NCBI GenBank assembly: GCA_036272915.1
Contig: DATAXV010000070.1
Coordinates: 1-25,252 of the forward strand
Source of the DNA: DATAXV01 sp036272915
GTDB taxonomy: Bacteria > Chloroflexota > Dormibacteria > Dormibacterales > Dormibacteraceae
Direction of reading: 5' to 3'
DNA length: 25,252 bases
In this document: positions 1 through 8,028 of the stretch, piece after piece
Numbering within the stretch: position 1 is the first letter of the stretch
Layout of the letters: each line of letters starts with the position of its first letter
Made by a program: the position numbers and the translations under genes
The notes under the pieces: generated by a model
Seen by the model: the letters and a program-made list of their open reading frames with translations, nothing else
What the model was told of the DNA's origin: nothing
Database searches by the model: none

Positions 1-884
1 GCCAGCCTCGCCGCGACCGCCGCGGCCAGGGCGAGATGGCCCCTGCTCTCGGTCTCGTATCCGGGAAGCCCCTGCGGGCGGATGCCGGCATGCTGGCAGG
101 CTCGCTCGAGGACGGCCCTGGCCTCGGCCCCGGGCTCGCGGTTGACAATGCGGAGGCCGCGGGCGGCGAGGTCGGCCAGCGAGTGGACCTCGCTCAGCTC
201 CGGCCTGAGCACGAGGCCCTCCCGCCAGGCGGCGAAACCGACCAGTGTCGCCCCCGCCGGCACCCGGGCCAGCGCGGTCCGGTTGTAGCTCCCGGTGGCG
301 GGATCCCGGACGTGTACCCCGGCGGCGTGGACAAGGCCGGCGGTCGCCAGCTCGAGCGACCGCTCGCTTCCGCACGGCCACCAGGCGAGACCGACCGGCG
401 GCTCCAGGCGCCCGAGCGCGTCTTCAAGGAGCGAAAGCGCGGGGTCGCAGCCCGCCACGACCAGGGTCGTCCGGGGAAGGGTCAGCAGCCGGACCTGCCC
501 CGGCTCGACCCCGACCAGGCCGCTGGCCGGGCGGAACCCGGCAGGGCTCGGGTCGGCCCCGGTCAGCGGCATGGCAACCCAGGTCTCGCCGACCAGGGCG
601 AGGTCGACCCGGCTGCCCGGGTCACCCAAAGGGCCCAGCCTCTCGGCCCGCACCACCGGGAGCGGGCCGAGGGAGCCGAACAGATCCTCGACGTCGCGGC
701 CGAGCGCGCGGGAGAGGGCCAGCGCCACCCGGAGCGAGGGGTCCCACCGCCCGGCCTCGATCCCGGCCACCGCCTGGCGCGTCACGCCTGCCACGTCGGC
801 CAGCTCCTGTTGGGACAGGCGCCGGTCGAGGCGCGCGGTGCGCAGCCGGGCACCAGCCGTGGGCAGGCCGGGCGTCCCCGTCAC
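1..884 (-). CDS. HTH (Xre-type) transcriptional regulator with C-terminal substrate-binding-like domain, partial
   Basis: This is an open frame of 294 codons that runs off the left edge without a stop. I translated it by hand from the reverse strand. It starts at GTG (882-884), which overlaps the ATPase stop as GTGA, so the two are probably translationally coupled. Residues about 10-65 form an Xre/Cro-like helix-turn-helix with the motif LSQQELADVAGVTRQAVAGI. From about residue 85 to the edge it resembles the periplasmic-binding-like domain (PF12727 type) found in one-component molybdate/tungstate regulators, including a segment reading ATGSYNRTALARVPAG. Family knowledge and position as last gene of the transporter operon suggest that it senses cytoplasmic oxyanion or molybdenum cofactor and represses the operon. 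The ligand is inferred. The C-terminus lies outside the window. Confidence 0.85.
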   Translation of the reverse strand, partial: MTGTPGLPTAGARLRTARLDRRLSQQELADVAGVTRQAVAGIEAGRWDPSLRVALALSRALGRDVEDLFGSLGPLPVVRAERLGPLGDPGSRVDLALVGETWVAMPLTGADPSPAGFRPASGLVGVEPGQVRLLTLPRTTLVVAGCDPALSLLEDALGRLEPPVGLAWWPCGSERSLELATAGLVHAAGVHVRDPATGSYNRTALARVPAGATLVGFAAWREGLVLRPELSEVHSLADLAARGLRIVNREPGAEARAVLERACQHAGIRPQGLPGYETESRGHLALAAAVAARL

Positions 885-1873
885 CTTGCAGTCTCCGCGG
901 TCAGCTTCCCGTCGCGGTCGAAGCGCGGGGGATCGAGCAGCGTCACCTCGCAATCGGCGCCCGGGTCCGGAGGGACGTCGTCGAAGCGGCAGGTGAGCGT
1001 GGCGGTCGGCGAGGAGGCCACCTCGAGGTCCGCCTCCCACACGGCGCCGGACGGACGGCGGCGTCGCACGGTGCCGCGGAGCACCCGCCCGAGCCCGGGG
1101 CTCGCCCCAGGCCGGATCCGGTCGGGATGCAGGCCGAGAGTCCCGCCCTCGGGGAGGCCGAGGAAGTCCACATAGCCGACCAGTTCGGCGACGCGGCGGC
1201 TCGCCGGGCGGCGCACGATCTCCGACGCGTGGCCGCGCTGGAGCACGCGGCCCTCATCGAGGACGGCCATGGTGTCGGCGAAGGCCTGAGCCTCGGGCAG
1301 TTCGTGGGTCACCATCACGGTGGGCAGGTGGCGCCGCTCCGCGGTGTCGCGGATGAGATCGGTGAGAAGTCGGGCGAGGCGTCGGTCGAGGCCCGTGTAG
1401 GGCTCATCGAGGAAGAGGGCGTCGTGGTCGGCGAGCAGAAGACGGGCCGCCGCCACGCGGTGCGCCTGGCCGCCTGACAGCTGCGCCGGCCGCGCGCGAC
1501 CCAGGTCGCCGAGCTCCAGCCGCCGGATGAGTTCCTCAGGGTCCTGGGCCCGTCGACGGCCCTGGCCGTAGGTCAGGTTCTGATCGACCGAGAGGTGAGG
1601 GAACAGCGCGGGGTTCTGTCGGAGCAAACCCACCCGGCGCCGCCACACCGGCAGGTCCATGGCCGGTGCCGCGGTGCGAAGCAGGATGCGGTCGCCGAGC
1701 CGGATCTCGCCGGTCCGCGGCCGGACGAGCCCCGTGATCGTCTCCAGGATCGTTGTCTTGCCCGAGCCGGAGGGACCGAAGAGCGACATCCGCTCGCCGG
1801 CCGCCACCTCGAAGTCGGCCGCTACCTGGAACCGGCGACGTTCAACCTCGATCGCGACCCTGAGCACGAGCAC
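881..1873 (-). CDS. Molybdate/tungstate ABC transporter ATP-binding protein (ModC/WtpC-like)
   Basis: This 330-residue ABC ATPase energises oxyanion import at the cytoplasmic membrane face. Visible motifs are Walker A GPSGSGKT (33-40), Q-loop Q86, signature LSGGQ (132-136), Walker B ending in D156-E157, and switch H190. Residues about 230-330 form a C-terminal extension with a GLHPDRIRPG stretch, resembling the TOBE-type regulatory domain of molybdate and sulfate importers. The chosen start is GTG at 1871-1873; a second in-frame GTG lies two codons downstream. The gene overlaps the upstream permease by 32 bp and shares GTGA with the downstream regulator, so all are one operon. Assignment to molybdate/tungstate rather than sulfate or another anion rests on the neighbouring binding protein and regulator. 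The ATPase sequence alone would not settle it. Confidence 0.9.
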   Translation of the reverse strand: MLVLRVAIEVERRRFQVAADFEVAAGERMSLFGPSGSGKTTILETITGLVRPRTGEIRLGDRILLRTAAPAMDLPVWRRRVGLLRQNPALFPHLSVDQNLTYGQGRRRAQDPEELIRRLELGDLGRARPAQLSGGQAHRVAAARLLLADHDALFLDEPYTGLDRRLARLLTDLIRDTAERRHLPTVMVTHELPEAQAFADTMAVLDEGRVLQRGHASEIVRRPASRRVAELVGYVDFLGLPEGGTLGLHPDRIRPGASPGLGRVLRGTVRRRRPSGAVWEADLEVASSPTATLTCRFDDVPPDPGADCEVTLLDPPRFDRDGKLTAETAR

Positions 1874-2678
1874 TCCAACCGTACACGAGCAGGGGCAGGG
1901 GCAGAGCCACCACCAACAGCACCAGGGCGAAGGGCAGAGCCGATGCGAGGCCGGTCTCCTGAAGCGTGGTCCAGATCTGCAGGGGGAGCCCGAACGGATG
2001 GTAGGCGATGATGATGACCGCGCCGAAGGCTCCGATCGACCGCGCCCAGGCTGTGGCCAGGGCCATGGCCAGGCCGCCAGCGGCCAGCGGCAGCGTCACC
2101 CGCAGAAAGGCCCGGCCGGGCCGGTCGCCGAGGATAGCCGCCTGCTCCTCGAGGCGGCCGTCGACGGAGCGGAAGGCGGTCAGCGCGCCGAGCACGTAGT
2201 ACGGTGCCGACTCGTAGACCTCGGCCACGACCAGGGCGAAGAAGGTGTTGCTGGCGGAGAGATGGATCACGCTCAGCGCCGCCCCGATCGGGGTCAGCGG
2301 CCCGACCATGAAGATCAGCAGCAGCCCGATCACCAGCGGAGGCAGGAGCAGCGATGCGAGCAGGCCCGCCTCCCAGAGGCGTGGCAGTGGAAGCCGGTCG
2401 TGGGCGAGGAGCCAGGCCAGAGGGGTGCCGGCGAGGATGAGGACGCCGACCGTGGTGCCGCTCGCCTCGAGCGAGATCACGGTCGGCGCGAAGGCGCCGC
2501 TGGCGGTGAGGGAGCTGACGATCGAGGAGGGGGACAGGTGGAGCAGCAGGGCGATGATCGGGGCCAGCAGAGCCACCCAGATGAGGCCCGCGGCGAGAAC
2601 CGCGAGGAGGGAGCCGGCCCTGCCCGCGCGACCCGCCCGTTCGAGGAGCGTGGGGGCCGCGACGGGCAGGCCGGACAC
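1842..2678 (-). CDS. Molybdate/tungstate ABC transporter permease (ModB/WtpB-like)
   Basis: This 278-residue integral membrane permease of the BPD_transp_1 family has about six hydrophobic segments, beginning near residues 20-48 (AGSLLAVLAAGLIWVALL) and ending near 245-268. The cytoplasmic EAA loop that contacts the ATPase is visible around residues 172-200: a QAAILGDRPGRAFLRVTLP stretch. The length matches ModB/WtpB proteins. The ATG at 2676-2678 lies 2 bp after the stop codon of the binding-protein gene, and the 3' end runs 32 bp into the ATPase gene. Both features support one polycistronic transcript. Substrate specificity is inferred from the binding protein. Confidence 0.9.
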   Translation of the reverse strand: MSGLPVAAPTLLERAGRAGRAGSLLAVLAAGLIWVALLAPIIALLLHLSPSSIVSSLTASGAFAPTVISLEASGTTVGVLILAGTPLAWLLAHDRLPLPRLWEAGLLASLLLPPLVIGLLLIFMVGPLTPIGAALSVIHLSASNTFFALVVAEVYESAPYYVLGALTAFRSVDGRLEEQAAILGDRPGRAFLRVTLPLAAGGLAMALATAWARSIGAFGAVIIIAYHPFGLPLQIWTTLQETGLASALPFALVLLVVALPLPLLVYGWSARAQGRDRG

Positions 2679-2680
2679 GC

Positions 2681-3700
2681 TCAGCTGATCTCTTTGCGAA
2701 CCGCTGCGGGAGCGGCGCTCTTCTTGCCGAAGATCTTCGGCTTGAGGAGGCTGTAGCCGCCCTGCTTGTGAAGGGCCAGGCCCTTCGAGGAGAGGACATA
2801 AGCGACGAAGGCGTCGGCGGCGGCCTTGTCGGTGGTGCCGATGGTGGTGATGTCGATCACCGCCGGGGCGCCGGTCGCGGCCTCGCCGCTGGCCAGGGTG
2901 AAGGTGGCCTTGGCGTAGTCGGCCGCCTTGGACGGGTCTCCGAGGTTGATGCTGGCAGGCAGCGAAATGTACTTCAGGTGGAGCTGCACCGCCTCCGAGA
3001 GATAGGCGCTGGAGCAGTCCAGCTGGCCCGCCTGGAGCCGGGGAAGCACCGCGGCCTCGTCAAAGATCTCCGGCGAGGAGCTCGAGGAGGCGGGCGCGCC
3101 GAGGATGTTCTGGACGGTGTCCGAGGGCAGGTTGTAGGTCTGCTGGGCCAGCATCAGCATCTCGATGAAGGCGGCGCCCTGGGGGTCGACGTTGGGGTCG
3201 GTCCGGCCCAGCTTCAGCCCCGGCGTCTCAAGCAGGCTGAACAGCGAGGAGATCGGCTTGGTGCCCTTGGCGATCGCCTCGAACTGGCTGGCGTACTGGC
3301 TCTGCGGGTTGTAGGCGAGCACGATCGGGCTGGCCGCGAACTGCACGTACCAGCTCGTGAACTTCGGCTCCAGCGCCTCGATCGGCTTGCCGCCGACGCT
3401 CTCGAACACGTTGGGCGAGATCTCGCCGGAGGCGATGTCGGCGGAGACAGCCTTGGAGCCGGCGCCGCGCCCCTGGTAGGGGTAGCCCGTCTTCTTGGTG
3501 AAGTCAGGGCCGATCACCTTCTCGTTCAGGTTCTCCAGGGAGGCGGCGTAGGCGACGTTCGCCGTGCCCGAGGGCTTCGGCGTGCTCTTCGGTTTGGTGG
3601 CGGCGGGGGAGCCGCCGCAGGCAACAAGTCCGAAGGTCAGGAGCCCCACGACGAGCGCGATGCTTCCCACCCTCATGCGTCCAACGCATCGAGTCAACAC
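2681..3700 (-). CDS. wtpA: Tungstate/molybdate-binding lipoprotein (WtpA/ModA family)
   Basis: This 339-residue extracellular solute-binding lipoprotein captures the oxyanion for the adjacent permease. A lipoprotein signal peptide ends in GLVAC with the acylated Cys at residue 28, followed by a Ser/Thr/Pro/Lys linker. The mature part has the class-typical segments YAASLENLNEKVIGPDF and GRTDPNVDPQGAAFIEML; the latter strongly recalls WtpA proteins. I chose GTG at 3698-3700 because a TAGAAT box ends exactly 6 nt upstream, as in a leaderless transcript. An in-frame ATG at 3674-3676 (residue 9) also gives a good signal peptide and cannot be excluded; it has no clear Shine-Dalgarno. This is the first gene of the operon. 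Tungstate versus molybdate cannot be decided from sequence. Confidence 0.88.
   Translation of the reverse strand: MLTRCVGRMRVGSIALVVGLLTFGLVACGGSPAATKPKSTPKPSGTANVAYAASLENLNEKVIGPDFTKKTGYPYQGRGAGSKAVSADIASGEISPNVFESVGGKPIEALEPKFTSWYVQFAASPIVLAYNPQSQYASQFEAIAKGTKPISSLFSLLETPGLKLGRTDPNVDPQGAAFIEMLMLAQQTYNLPSDTVQNILGAPASSSSSPEIFDEAAVLPRLQAGQLDCSSAYLSEAVQLHLKYISLPASINLGDPSKAADYAKATFTLASGEAATGAPAVIDITTIGTTDKAAADAFVAYVLSSKGLALHKQGGYSLLKPKIFGKKSAAPAAVRKEIS
3675..3689. promoter_or_regulatory. Second inverted repeat over the start region of the binding-protein gene
   Basis: The plus strand reads ATGCGT-CCA-ACGCAT, perfect 6-bp arms with a 3-nt spacer, just downstream of the predicted transcription start and within the first codons. 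It may be a second operator half or chance. Its sequence differs from the upstream palindrome, so it need not bind the same protein. Confidence 0.3.
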
Positions 3701-3706
3701 TCCGCG

Positions 3707-3734
3707 ATTCTAGCTTTCCTCGCGCAAGTGTCAC
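3707..3734 (-). promoter_or_regulatory. Promoter of the molybdate/tungstate operon
   Basis: On the minus strand a -35-like GTGACA (3729-3734) and a -10 box TAGAAT (3707-3712) are separated by 16 nt. The expected start point is about 3700, exactly at the GTG start of the binding-protein gene. The -35 lies inside the palindrome at 3724-3738. This is a pattern match, not measured. Confidence 0.55.
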
Positions 3735-3738
3735 TTGC
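3724..3738. promoter_or_regulatory. Perfect palindrome overlapping the -35 box, candidate operator
   Basis: The plus strand reads GCAAGTG-T-CACTTGC: perfect 7-bp arms around one central base. It covers the predicted -35 of the oxyanion transporter operon, the usual place for a repressor site. The best candidate ligand is the Xre-type regulator encoded last in the same operon (autoregulation). That pairing is inference. Confidence 0.5.
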
Positions 3739-3761
3739 CGCAGGTTGGGCCGATTTGGACC

Positions 3762-5555
3762 TCAGTCGGGACGCTCGATCGCGGCCGTCCGGACCTGCGC
3801 CTCCCGGAGCCGCTTGGATTCGAACTTCCCGCTCCGATCGAAGCCGTAGATGCCGTTCTGCTCCTGGAACACATCGGTCAGCTGCGTGTAGCAATAGCCG
3901 AACATCCGGGGGTCGTCGAGCAGCGTGCCGCAGAGCCGCCGGAACCGGTCCAGCCACTCCTCCACGGTCCGGGGTCCGTCGCCGTAGCCCCAGGCCTCGG
4001 CGCCGCCCTGCGGGCTCCACCTGGCGCCACCGAACTCGCTGACGAAGAAGGGCTGGCCGCCGTAGGCGATCGACATCGCCCCCATCCGCGCCTGGTTCTG
4101 GAAAGGCCGGCCCTCGGCCAGCCCGGCCTGGTTGGCGGCGAAGCGGTCAGGGTCCTGCTCGTAGTCGTGGCAGTCGTAGATGTCGGACTCGGCGACGCGG
4201 TGGGCGTAGCCGGAGCTGTCCAGCACCGGGCGCGTCCCGTCGGCTGCCTTGGCGGCGAGGAAGAGGGCCAGGGTGGCGTCGTCGAGGTCGGTGAAGCGAC
4301 CCGTCCTCACCTGATTGGTCTCGTTCAGCGGGCACCAGCCGACGATGCTCGGATGGGAGTAGTCGCGCTCGACCGCCTCCAGCCACTGCGCCACCTGGGA
4401 GATGGGGATGTGGACGTGGTCGTCGTCGGCCCCGTAGTTCTGCGTCCCCCAGTCCCCGAACTCGCCCCAGACCAGGTAGCCGAGCTCGTCGGCGTGGGTC
4501 AGGAAACGCTCCTCGAACACCTTCTGATGGAGGCGGGCGCCGTTGAAGCCGGCCCGCATGGAGAGCTCGATGTCCCGGCGCAGGGCCTCGTCGCTCGGCG
4601 CGGTCATGATCCCGTCCGGGTAGTAGCCCTGGTCCAGCACCAGGCGCTGGAAGACGCGCTCCCCGTTGATGAGGACGGCCTGGCCGTCGATGGTCACGCT
4701 GCGCAGGCCGGCGTAGCTGTCGATCTGATCCACGGCCCGCCCCGCCTCGTCGAGCAGCTCGATCCGGACCTGGTACAGGTGGGGATCGCCGGGGCCCCAG
4801 AGGCGGCGCCGGCCGGTCGGGATCGGGAGCTCGAGGTGCGGGGTGAGGTCGCGGTCGCAGGGGATCTCGGCCCGGCTGACCTCGCCGTCGCCGTCGCTCA
4901 GGGTCGCCACCAGGCGGAGGCCGGCGCGGGGGCCGGCCAGGCCCTGGTCGAGGCGGATGGTCCCGGCCGCGACGTCGGGCGTGAGCCGTGGGCGGTGCAG
5001 GCGTGTCTCCGGCACCGGCTCCATCCACACCGTCTGCCAGATGCCGGTGGTGCGGACGTAGAGGCAGCCGTAGTTCTCGTAGCGCTGCGACTGCTTGCCC
5101 CGCGGCTGCGGCGGGCGGTGATCGTCCCGTGCCCGGACGACCACGGTCCGGGTCTGGCCGGGAGCGTCGATGACGCCGAGATCGCAGGTGAAGGGGGTGA
5201 ACCCGCCCCGGTGCCGGGCGACCTCCTGGCCATCGACCCAGACCGTGGCGTCGTAGTCGACGGCCTGGAAATGGAGAAGGAGGCGGCGTCCGACCCAGGT
5301 GTCGGGCGGGGTCACCGCACGGCGATACCAGACGGCGTCGCAGAAATCGGTGTCGCCGATCCCGGAGAGCTCAGATTCCGGGCAGAAGGGCACCCGGATG
5401 CGACCCCTCAGCTCCCGCTCGACCATGCCCCGCGGCTCGCCGCTGTCACCCGGATCGGCCTCGAACTGCCACCAGCCGTTCAGGCACTCCCAGTCGCCGC
5501 GCCGGAACTGGGGGCGAGGGTATTCGGGCCGTGGGACGTCGTCGGAATGCACCAT
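3762..5555 (-). CDS. Glycoside hydrolase family 2 protein (beta-galactosidase/beta-glucuronidase-like)
   Basis: This 597-residue GH2-type retaining glycosidase has no signal peptide and is probably cytoplasmic. Residues about 20-180 form the sugar-binding jelly roll (WYRRAVTPP, VWVDGQEVARHRGGFTPF). Residues 185-290 form the Ig-like domain, and 290-597 the TIM barrel. The expected acid/base is E412 in WCPLNETNQ and the expected nucleophile is E507 in FFVSEFGG. Both GH2 hallmarks are intact. The ATG at 5553-5555 is preceded by an AGGAAGG ribosome-binding site at a 7-nt spacing. It is shorter than LacZ and closer to small GH2 enzymes that act on plant oligosaccharides. The exact sugar released cannot be read from sequence. 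It stands alone, 62 bp beyond the transporter operon and oriented the same way, but a promoter lies between, so it is probably a separate unit. Confidence 0.9.
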   Translation of the reverse strand: MVHSDDVPRPEYPRPQFRRGDWECLNGWWQFEADPGDSGEPRGMVERELRGRIRVPFCPESELSGIGDTDFCDAVWYRRAVTPPDTWVGRRLLLHFQAVDYDATVWVDGQEVARHRGGFTPFTCDLGVIDAPGQTRTVVVRARDDHRPPQPRGKQSQRYENYGCLYVRTTGIWQTVWMEPVPETRLHRPRLTPDVAAGTIRLDQGLAGPRAGLRLVATLSDGDGEVSRAEIPCDRDLTPHLELPIPTGRRRLWGPGDPHLYQVRIELLDEAGRAVDQIDSYAGLRSVTIDGQAVLINGERVFQRLVLDQGYYPDGIMTAPSDEALRRDIELSMRAGFNGARLHQKVFEERFLTHADELGYLVWGEFGDWGTQNYGADDDHVHIPISQVAQWLEAVERDYSHPSIVGWCPLNETNQVRTGRFTDLDDATLALFLAAKAADGTRPVLDSSGYAHRVAESDIYDCHDYEQDPDRFAANQAGLAEGRPFQNQARMGAMSIAYGGQPFFVSEFGGARWSPQGGAEAWGYGDGPRTVEEWLDRFRRLCGTLLDDPRMFGYCYTQLTDVFQEQNGIYGFDRSGKFESKRLREAQVRTAAIERPD

Positions 5556-6033
5556 GGACCTGCCTTCCTGTAGTCGTTGGAGACCGGGGGATCACGACCC
5601 AAGTTACCCGCCCCGCCGGTGCGGCGCGCGCGATCGGATGCCGCCTTGTCGCCGGTCGTCTCGGTCGAGCTGGCTGAAACCCGTGGCCGACGGAGTTGTC
5701 GCTCCCGCGGGCCGGTGCGCCGGCTGCGACGAGGCTCGTCGGCACCCGGCCTGGGCGGAGGTCACGCCCTCTCGCCGCCCACCGGCGGTGGCGGCGTCCT
5801 GGTCCTTTTCGTGGTTCGTCGAGATGCCGTGTTTTGAATCATGAGACCACAAAATTCCCACGTAATTAGGCGCATGCAGATTCCCTCCGCCTCGTGGTTG
5901 TGGGTGCATCGTCGCCCCGCTTCGACCCGCCGTGAATTCATCAATTCCACAATCAGTGCTATGGAAGATCGCGAGATGTTGTGAGGACTCTCCATCGGAC
6001 GTCGCCGCACTGCGCAGGACTGTCAAATTTAGC
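5556..6033. other. Gene-free, partly AT-rich intergenic region
   Basis: This gap of about 480 bp separates the divergent GH2 and alpha/beta-hydrolase genes. I see no convincing coding region. Short ORFs on both strands lack ribosome-binding sites and family features. The stretch from about 5830 to 6033 is clearly richer in A+T than its surroundings. It contains an inverted repeat GAATT-CATC-AATTC (5934-5947) and an extended -10-like TGCTATGG near 5957. It probably holds regulatory sites or decayed sequence. Confidence 0.5.
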
Positions 6034-6075
6034 TTGACACGATATCGGCATGGCGAATATCTTGGCGATCGTGTC
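6034..6075 (+). promoter_or_regulatory. Promoter and inverted repeat at the start of the alpha/beta-hydrolase gene
   Basis: A consensus -35 TTGACA (6034-6039) is followed after 18 nt by TATCTT (6058-6063), with an expected start near 6070. An in-frame GTG sits at 6071. Perfect 8-bp arms GACACGAT (6036-6043) and ATCGTGTC (6068-6075) flank the core promoter with a 24-nt spacer. If this promoter is used, the ATG at 6050 is not transcribed and translation would begin at the GTG. Confidence 0.45.
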
Positions 6076-7012
6076 GAGTCAAGCGAAGAACCATCCCCGG
6101 ACGGCCGAGCCAGCGAGGGCTCAGCGGGTGTGGGCAGCGGTGCTGACGTCCCTGGCCGCAGCGGTGATCCTCGCCGGCTGCGGTCCCGCTGTGAGCGCCC
6201 CGTCCTCGGTCGTCGATGCGCCGACCAGGGTCGCCGAGACCGCGGCCGGACCCGTCGGATACCGGGAGCTGGGCACCGGAAGCCCACTCCTGCTCATCAC
6301 CGGACTGGGCGCATCCATGGATGACTGGGCGCCGTCCTTCGTCGCCACGCTGGCGACTCATCACCGGGTGGTGGTCCTCGACAATGCCGGCGTCGGCAAG
6401 ACGGGCGACCTGGCGTCCCCACTCGGCATCATCGAGATGGCGAGAGAGACCAGCGCCCTGATCTCGACGCTGCGACTGGGGCCAAGCGCCCTCCTCGGGT
6501 GGTCGATGGGGGGCATGGTTGCCCAGGCCCTGGCCGTCCTCCACCCCTCCCAGGTGTCCAGGATCGTCCTGGCCGCCACGCAGCCGGGTACCGGGCACGC
6601 CCTGCCGATTCCGGCCGCGGCCGCCGCGGCGGTGGCCAGCTCCGATCCGGCCAAGAGGGTCTCCGTGCTCTTTCCTCGCTCCGCGCCGGCGGCGGAGCGA
6701 GACTATCTGCTCTCCATCCTCCGCTACCCGCACTTCTACCAGGCGCCACGGGCCGCAGTTGCTGCGCAGAACGCGGCCGTGGAGCAATGGATGGCCGGAA
6801 GGGATCCCGCGGGATCGCGGTTCGATCAGGTCCGGCTTCCCGTCATGGTCGCCGGTGGAACCGAGGACCAGCTGGACCCGAGCAGCAACGATCGAATGCT
6901 CGCCGGCGAGGTGCCCGGAGCCAGCCTCGTGCTCTATTCGGGTGCGGGCCATGCGTTCCTGTTCCAGGACTCCGCGCGGTTTCTCCCCTCCGTGCAGCGA
7001 TTCCTGCAGTGA
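6050..7012 (+). CDS. Exported alpha/beta-hydrolase lipoprotein
   Basis: This is a 320-residue alpha/beta-fold hydrolase. The N-terminus carries a lipoprotein signal (hydrophobic residues 28-43, lipobox ILAGC with Cys44), so the enzyme is probably anchored outside the membrane. The catalytic core is intact: oxyanion region ITGLGASMDDW, nucleophile S152 in GWSMGG, an acid among D273/D276 in GGTEDQLDP, and H301 in GAGHAFLF. The fold resembles esterases and 3-oxoadipate enol-lactonase-like enzymes. The substrate is unknown; deacylation of plant glycosides would suit the neighbourhood but is speculation. The ATG at 6050 has no Shine-Dalgarno. GTG at 6071 lies 7 nt after a TATCTT box and may be the real leaderless start; it keeps the whole signal peptide. 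Confidence 0.85.
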   Translation: MANILAIVSSQAKNHPRTAEPARAQRVWAAVLTSLAAAVILAGCGPAVSAPSSVVDAPTRVAETAAGPVGYRELGTGSPLLLITGLGASMDDWAPSFVATLATHHRVVVLDNAGVGKTGDLASPLGIIEMARETSALISTLRLGPSALLGWSMGGMVAQALAVLHPSQVSRIVLAATQPGTGHALPIPAAAAAAVASSDPAKRVSVLFPRSAPAAERDYLLSILRYPHFYQAPRAAVAAQNAAVEQWMAGRDPAGSRFDQVRLPVMVAGGTEDQLDPSSNDRMLAGEVPGASLVLYSGAGHAFLFQDSARFLPSVQRFLQ

Positions 7013-7098
7013 AGCGATGGGCGGGCTCGGTGACGGTCGGAGCGATCCGTCGAGGGGAGTTTCTCGGTGGTCCGCGCGTCAGGCTCGTGGCCGGTGCC

Positions 7099-8028
7099 TC
7101 ACGGCCTCCGGCGGCCAGCAGACGCGCCGTGGGTGCCGTCGGTCCTGGCCACCTCACCACTGAAGCGCGCCCGGTAATCGCTCGCGCTCATGCCGAGGTG
7201 CCTGCGGAAGCGGCGGGCGAAATAGTTGGGATCGTCCCACCCCACCTCCGTCCCAATGGCGGCCAGCTGCCGCCCGGTCGCGAGAACCAGCTCGGCCGCG
7301 CGCTGCGCCCGTTCACGGGCCAGGTACGCCATCGGCGGAAGCCCGGTGTCGCGGCGGAAGAGCCGGACCAGGTAGGACCGGTCGAGGTCCAGGCGCCGCG
7401 CCAGCTCAGCCAGCGTCCACGGGTGCGCGAGGTCGGCGGCGAGCACGGCCACGCCCTTGACCACGGCCGGGTGCCGTCCCGCCGGCTGCTCGGCCTTGCC
7501 TCCCTCGCCGTCCCCTCTCGCCATGGAGAGGCGGGACAGCAGCAGGAGCAGCCGCGCGACCAGGTCGGCGGCCGGCGCCGACGGGAGCCGCTCCAGGGTC
7601 GCCAGCTCCCCGAGGCACTCACGCAGGCTCTCGGGCGAGAGCCGCAGGGAGAGGACTCCGGTCGGATCCGTCGACTCCTCTCCGAGCAGGCCACCCAGCC
7701 CGGCGTCGGACGCCGTCCAGGCCAGCTGGCGCCGGACCAGGTCGGCGCCGAAGCAGCAGTTCCAGACATGCAGCCCTCGACAGGCGAGGTAGGCGTGCCA
7801 GGAGCCGGGTCGGAGCAGCAGGGCGTCCCCGGCCGCCAGCGGCTGGTGTCCCGCCGCGCTCGCGTGCAGCCCGGTGCCGGCGGCGATGACGACCATCTCC
7901 CAGAAGTCGTGGCGGTGGGGGTGGTAGCTGCCCTCGAGCAGATGCGAGTTGGCGTCGACCGGCGCCGCCGCCGCTCCGAACAGGGTGCTCCCGTGTATGG
8001 GATGAGGGGGTCGATCCGGTGTCAACAT
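7099..8028 (-). CDS. AraC-family transcriptional regulator with cupin sensor domain
   Basis: This 309-residue AraC/XylS-type regulator has an N-terminal cupin sugar-sensing domain with YHPHRHDFWEMVVI at about residues 34-47. The C-terminal double helix-turn-helix spans about residues 200-300: HPWTLAELARRLDLDRSYL in the first HTH and AIGTEVGWDDPNYFARRFRR in the second. The organisation and length resemble RhaS/RhaR and other sugar-responsive activators. The gene is divergent from the first PhyH oxygenase with 101 bp between starts, so that gene is its most likely target. The effector is not readable. The start is ATG at 8026-8028; no strong Shine-Dalgarno is visible. The 86 bp between this gene and the preceding convergent hydrolase gene contain nothing recognisable. 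Confidence 0.9.
   Translation of the reverse strand: MLTPDRPPHPIHGSTLFGAAAAPVDANSHLLEGSYHPHRHDFWEMVVIAAGTGLHASAAGHQPLAAGDALLLRPGSWHAYLACRGLHVWNCCFGADLVRRQLAWTASDAGLGGLLGEESTDPTGVLSLRLSPESLRECLGELATLERLPSAPAADLVARLLLLLSRLSMARGDGEGGKAEQPAGRHPAVVKGVAVLAADLAHPWTLAELARRLDLDRSYLVRLFRRDTGLPPMAYLARERAQRAAELVLATGRQLAAIGTEVGWDDPNYFARRFRRHLGMSASDYRARFSGEVARTDGTHGASAGRRRP

Noticed and set aside
3735..5573. 612-codon plus-strand ORF antisense to the GH2 gene
   Set aside because: It mirrors the GH2 frame, is dominated by Val/Ala/Gly/Asp/Glu/Leu, has no domain pattern, and the opposite strand has intact catalytic motifs.
5762..6010. 82-codon minus-strand ORF in the gap before the hydrolase gene
   Set aside because: No ribosome-binding site, no family features and biased basic composition; probably chance.
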